The translations under genes were made by a program, and so were the position numbers. From Streptomyces sp. C10-9-1 (GTDB lineage Bacteria > Actinomycetota > Actinomycetes > Streptomycetales > Streptomycetaceae), in assembly GCF_024497955.1 (NCBI RefSeq), contig NZ_JANHKP010000020.1, positions 1-64,000 of the forward strand: a stretch of DNA of 64,000 bases, in the 5' to 3' direction. This document shows, piece after piece, positions 60,434 to 64,000 of this stretch. The notes under the pieces are model-generated. The model did not search any database, had not been told where the DNA came from, and saw only the letters and a list, made by a program, of their open reading frames with translations. Every line of letters begins with the position of its first letter. The first letter of the stretch is position 1.

Positions 60434-60706
60434 TCAGAGGTGGGCGTAGACGTCGTCCAGGGAGATGCCGCGGGCCACCATCATCACCTGGACGTGGTAC
60501 AGCAGCTGGGAGATCTCCTCGGCGGCGGCGTCCTTGCCCTCGTACTCGGCGGCCATCCACACCTCGGCGGCCTCTTCGACGACCTTCTTGCCGATGGCGT
60601 GCACCCCCTTGTCCACCAGTTCGGCGGTGCGGGAGGTGGCGGGATCGCCGTGGGCGGCCTTCTGCTGGAGCTCGGTGAAGAGCTCCTCGAACGTCTTCTT
60701 GGACAT
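60434..60706 (-). CDS. hisE: Phosphoribosyl-ATP pyrophosphatase
   Basis: The 90-residue all-helical HisE (MazG-like fold) hydrolyses phosphoribosyl-ATP to phosphoribosyl-AMP, the second histidine step. The motif VVEEAAEVWMAAEYEGKDAAAEEISQLLYHVQVMMVARG contains the conserved Glu/Asp residues that bind Mg. It lies between ribH and hisG in the same direction; the other his genes are not in this window. Confidence 0.97.
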   Translation of the reverse strand: MSKKTFEELFTELQQKAAHGDPATSRTAELVDKGVHAIGKKVVEEAAEVWMAAEYEGKDAAAEEISQLLYHVQVMMVARGISLDDVYAHL

Positions 60707-60739
60707 GGTGGTCCCACCCTACGCGGAATCGGGGTCCGC

Positions 60740-61225
60740 TCAGCGCCAGGGTTCGGATACTGAACGCAGGACGGTCGCGGTGGCCACGGCGGCGGTGACC
60801 GCTTCGTGCCCCTTGTCCTCGTTCGAGCCCTCCAGACCCGCGCGGTCCAGTGCCTGCTCCTCCGTGTCGCAGGTGAGCACCCCGAAGCCGATCGGCACAC
60901 CGGTGTCCACGGAGACCTGGGTCAGCCCCTGGGTGACGCCCTGGCACACGTACTCGAAGTGGGGGGTTCCGCCGCGGACGACGACGCCGAGGGCGACGAT
61001 CGCGTCGTAGCCCCGGCCCGCCAGGACCTTGGCGACGACGGGCAGCTCGAAGCTGCCGGGGACCCTGAGCAGGGTCGGCTCGTCGATGCCGAGCTCGTGC
61101 AGCGCGCGCAGCGCGCCGTCCACCAGGCCGTCCATGATCTTCTCGTGCCACTGCGCCGCGATGACGGCCACCCGCAGGTCCTGGCAGTTCTTCACACTCA
61201 GCACGGGTGCGCCCTTGCCGCTCAT
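60740..61225 (-). CDS. ribH: 6,7-dimethyl-8-ribityllumazine synthase
   Basis: The 161-residue lumazine synthase condenses 5-amino-6-ribitylaminouracil with dihydroxybutanone phosphate, the penultimate step to riboflavin, as an icosahedral or pentameric assembly. Motifs are VIAAQWHEKIMDGLVDGAL, RVPGSFELPVVAK, ALGVVVRGGTPHFEYVC with the catalytic His, GVLTCDTEEQALDRAG and KGHEA. ATG 61225 follows a GAGGAGAG box. It is preceded by a 137-base gap carrying a hairpin and a tandem repeat, so its expression may be uncoupled in part from ribBA. Confidence 0.97.
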   Translation of the reverse strand: MSGKGAPVLSVKNCQDLRVAVIAAQWHEKIMDGLVDGALRALHELGIDEPTLLRVPGSFELPVVAKVLAGRGYDAIVALGVVVRGGTPHFEYVCQGVTQGLTQVSVDTGVPIGFGVLTCDTEEQALDRAGLEGSNEDKGHEAVTAAVATATVLRSVSEPWR

Positions 61226-61292
61226 GTTCTCTCCTCGGCCGCATCCGGTCCGGTGGTCCGTTCCGGTGTCGGCTGGTGTCGGGATCGGTTCC

Positions 61293-61320
61293 GTTCGGTA
61301 CTGCACGTTCGGTACTGCGC
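61293..61320. repeat. 14-base tandem repeat in the ribBA-ribH gap
   Basis: GTTCGGTACTGCAC (61293-61306) is followed directly by GTTCGGTACTGCGC (61307-61320), differing at one base. It lies between the ribBA stop and ribH start. It could be a regulator or RNA-binding site, or a recent slip duplication. Confidence 0.7.
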
Positions 61321-61324
61321 CGGG

Positions 61325-61350
61325 CCGCCCGCCTGTCGCGGGGCGGGCGG
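61325..61350. terminator. Hairpin just downstream of ribBA
   Basis: CCGCCCGCC (61325-61333) and GGCGGGCGG (61342-61350) are perfect 9-base arms with an 8-base loop, 12 bases beyond the ribBA stop codon. In an operon this may be a partial terminator or RNA stabiliser rather than a complete stop. Confidence 0.6.
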
Positions 61351-61362
61351 GCCGGTTCCCCG

Positions 61363-62639
<1,277 letters not shown>

Positions 62640-62643
<4 letters not shown>

Positions 62644-63296
62644 GCGGCCGCTCCTTCCGCTGCGGGGGCGGCGGCGCCCGTGCGCGAGCGCTGCCACCAG
62701 TCGTAGGCGCCCCAGACCACGAGGGCGAAGTAGATCACGTAGACCAGGCCGGAGAAGGCCAGGCCGCTGCTGAACGCGAGGGGGACGCCGACCAGGTCCA
62801 CCAGCAGCCAGGCGAACCAGAACTCCACCAGTCCGCGGGCCTGGGCCACCATCGCGACCAGCGTGCCGACGAAGATGTAGGCGTCGGCCCAGGGGCTCCA
62901 GGAGAGCGAGGGGAAGGCGGTGAACAGGCCGCCGACGGCGGCGGTGCCGAGCACGGCCCCGGCGAGGAGCCAGGCCCGCTCGCGGGCGTCGGCGAACCGG
63001 ACGGCGATGCTGCCGTCCTGTGCGCGGCGGCGGCCCCGGGTCCACTGGCGCCAGCCCCAGGCGGCGACGGCGATGACCAGCAGCTGCTTGCCGACGCCGC
63101 CGCCGAGCTGGGCCGAGGCGTAGGCGCCGACCAGGATCACCCCGGAGAGCAGCTGCGCGGGCCAGGTGAGCACCGAGCGGCGCCAGCCGAGCGCGAGCGC
63201 GGTCAGGCCCAGGATGTTGCCGAGCATGTCGGACCAGAGGATGTGCTGGCCGAAGGCGGTGAAGGCCTCTCCGTTGAGCCAGCCGAGGCCGCTCAC
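62640..63296 (-). CDS. ribM: PnuC-family transporter, probably riboflavin importer RibM
   Basis: The 218-residue membrane protein has about seven helices and the PnuC-fold motifs LGWLNGEAFTAFGQHILWSDMLGNILGLTALALGWRRSVLTWPAQLLSG and EFWFAWLLVDLVGVPLAFSSGL. PnuC carries nicotinamide riboside, but in Corynebacterium and in Streptomyces davawensis the version inside the rib operon (RibM/PnuX) moves riboflavin. Position between ribE and ribBA, with four-base overlaps on both sides, makes that the favoured call. GTG 63296 was chosen. Confidence 0.88.
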
Positions 63297-63901
63297 CGGG
63301 CGCCCCCCGCCGAGCCGGTGCCGAGCAGCCGCTCGACGTACTTGGCGATCACGTCGACCTCCAGGTTGACCGGGTCCCCGGGCTGCTTGTGGCCGAGGGT
63401 GGTCAGGGCGAGCGTGGTCGGGATGAGGCTCACGGTGAAGTGGCCGGCTCCGGCCTCGACGACGGTGAGGCTGACGCCGTCGACGGTGATCGAGCCCTTC
63501 TCCACGACGTAGCGCGCCAGCTCGCCGGGGAGCGAGACGCGCACGAGTTCCCAGTGCTCGGAGCGGGTGCGCCCGGCGATCGTGCCGGTGCCGTCGACGT
63601 GGCCCTGGACGATGTGGCCGCCGAAGCGCCCGTCGGCGGTCATCGGGCGCTCCAGGTTGACCCGGGAGCCGGTCGTCAGCGCGCCGAGGCTGGAGCGCCG
63701 CAGGGTCTCGGCCATGACGTCGGCGGTGAACTGGCCGTCGGCGGTGTCCACCACGGTGAGGCAGACGCCGTTGACGGCGATCGAGTCGCCGTGCTTGGCG
63801 CCCTCGGTGACGAGCGGGCCGCGCAGGCGGAAGCGGGAGGCGTCGCCGAGGTCCTCCACGGCGGTGACCTCACCCAGTTCTTCGACGATTCCGGTGAACA
63901 A
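63293..63901 (-). CDS. ribE: Riboflavin synthase, alpha chain
   Basis: The 202-residue trimeric enzyme dismutates two lumazine molecules to riboflavin. It is an internal duplication of two barrels: MFTGIVEELGEV at the start, DSIAVNGVCLTVV and its repeat GSITVDGVSLTVVEAG, and GHIVQGHVDGTGTI. The start codon is TTG (63899-63901 on the minus strand), with GAGGGAG seven bases upstream inside the ribD end. It starts one base after the ribD stop codon and overlaps ribM, so the operon is tightly coupled. Confidence 0.95.
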   Translation of the reverse strand: MFTGIVEELGEVTAVEDLGDASRFRLRGPLVTEGAKHGDSIAVNGVCLTVVDTADGQFTADVMAETLRRSSLGALTTGSRVNLERPMTADGRFGGHIVQGHVDGTGTIAGRTRSEHWELVRVSLPGELARYVVEKGSITVDGVSLTVVEAGAGHFTVSLIPTTLALTTLGHKQPGDPVNLEVDVIAKYVERLLGTGSAGGAR

Positions 63902-63902
63902 C

Positions 63903-64000
63903 TCAGGCTCCCTCGGGGACGGTCGCGGTGATGCGCAGGTCGGGGCCGAAGCGGTCGGTGGCCACGACGTCGAGGCGCAGCGCTTCGGTGATGGTGGTGA
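63903..64000 (-). CDS. ribD: Riboflavin deaminase/reductase RibD, C-terminal end only
   Basis: The minus strand before ribE reads ...TTITEALRLDVVATDRF then GPDLRITATVPEGA and stop. The last 31 residues match the tail of the RibD reductase domain (TITDALRL...R-x-GPDLRITA). The gene runs off the window edge, so its start and the upstream region, where an FMN riboswitch would be expected, are not visible. It is identified mainly by its place directly before ribE. Confidence 0.8.
   Translation of the reverse strand, partial: TTITEALRLDVVATDRFGPDLRITATVPEGA

Overview
This window looks like chromosomal DNA from a Streptomyces or very close actinomycete. It is very GC-rich with strong third-position G/C, has many GTG starts and ATGA/GTGA overlaps, carries a conservon (cvnABCD) operon, a DasR-type dre box, a SigR-type promoter before rbpA, and one TTA (bldA-type) codon. 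The gene order resembles, from memory, the S. coelicolor segment from crr-ptsI to the riboflavin genes. I see no insertion sequence, phage, tRNA, rRNA or CRISPR, so it reads as mostly core chromosome.

Layout. 1-2.6 kb: DasR site and the PTS genes crr and ptsI. 2.6-10.2 kb: a hypothetical gene, acetoacetyl-CoA synthetase, a degenerate GH31-like protein, a Nudix hydrolase, a VanX-like dipeptidase and a DUF962/Mpo1-like membrane protein. 10.1-14.4 kb: conservon cvnABCD. 15.5-23.1 kb: a three-gene SMC-type operon (kleisin-like, kite-like, 1596-residue SMC-like ATPase) that recalls MukFEB/MksFEB/Wadjet JetABC but has no JetD-type nuclease beside it. 23.3-32.0 kb: a 5-oxoproline locus with a GntR regulator, MFS transporter and pxpABC, converging on and overlapping a eukaryote-type 5-oxoprolinase. 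That oplAH gene is the last cistron of an overlapping unit with two glycosyltransferase genes, one fused to an SGNH hydrolase (32.0-35.5 kb). 35.6-40 kb: a HEAT-repeat-like protein, a small ankyrin protein, and an AT-rich palindrome before a small membrane protein and an FtsK/Tra-like protein whose P-loop lacks its lysine. 40-44.5 kb: the divergent MocR regulator yczR and yczE, a GDPD and a UMF1-type transporter. 44.5-49.4 kb: rbpA with its SigR promoter, fxsA, polyprenol-phosphate mannose synthase, an amidohydrolase and an Lrp regulator. 49.6-54 kb: a zinc-ribbon-like protein, acyl-CoA dehydrogenase, a 49-residue membrane peptide, an exported C39-like peptidase and a uridine-kinase-like protein. 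54.1-56.3 kb: a possible small RNA or attenuator, then an EccA/CbxX-type AAA+ gene with the only TTA codon I found. 56.3-58.8 kb: paired CNNM/CorC membrane proteins. 59.0-64 kb: the rib-his operon, read leftwards: ribD (3' end only), ribE, ribM, ribBA, ribH, hisE, hisG, PH-domain gene.

The strongest leads are the nuclease-less SMC trio with unusual Walker motifs, the two 5-oxoprolinase systems meeting tail to tail, the TTA codon and structured leader of the EccA-like gene, the GT4-SGNH fusion, and the FtsK-like pair behind an AT-rich palindrome. Start sites were chosen by reading frame, ribosome-binding sites and family similarity by eye; no database search was possible.
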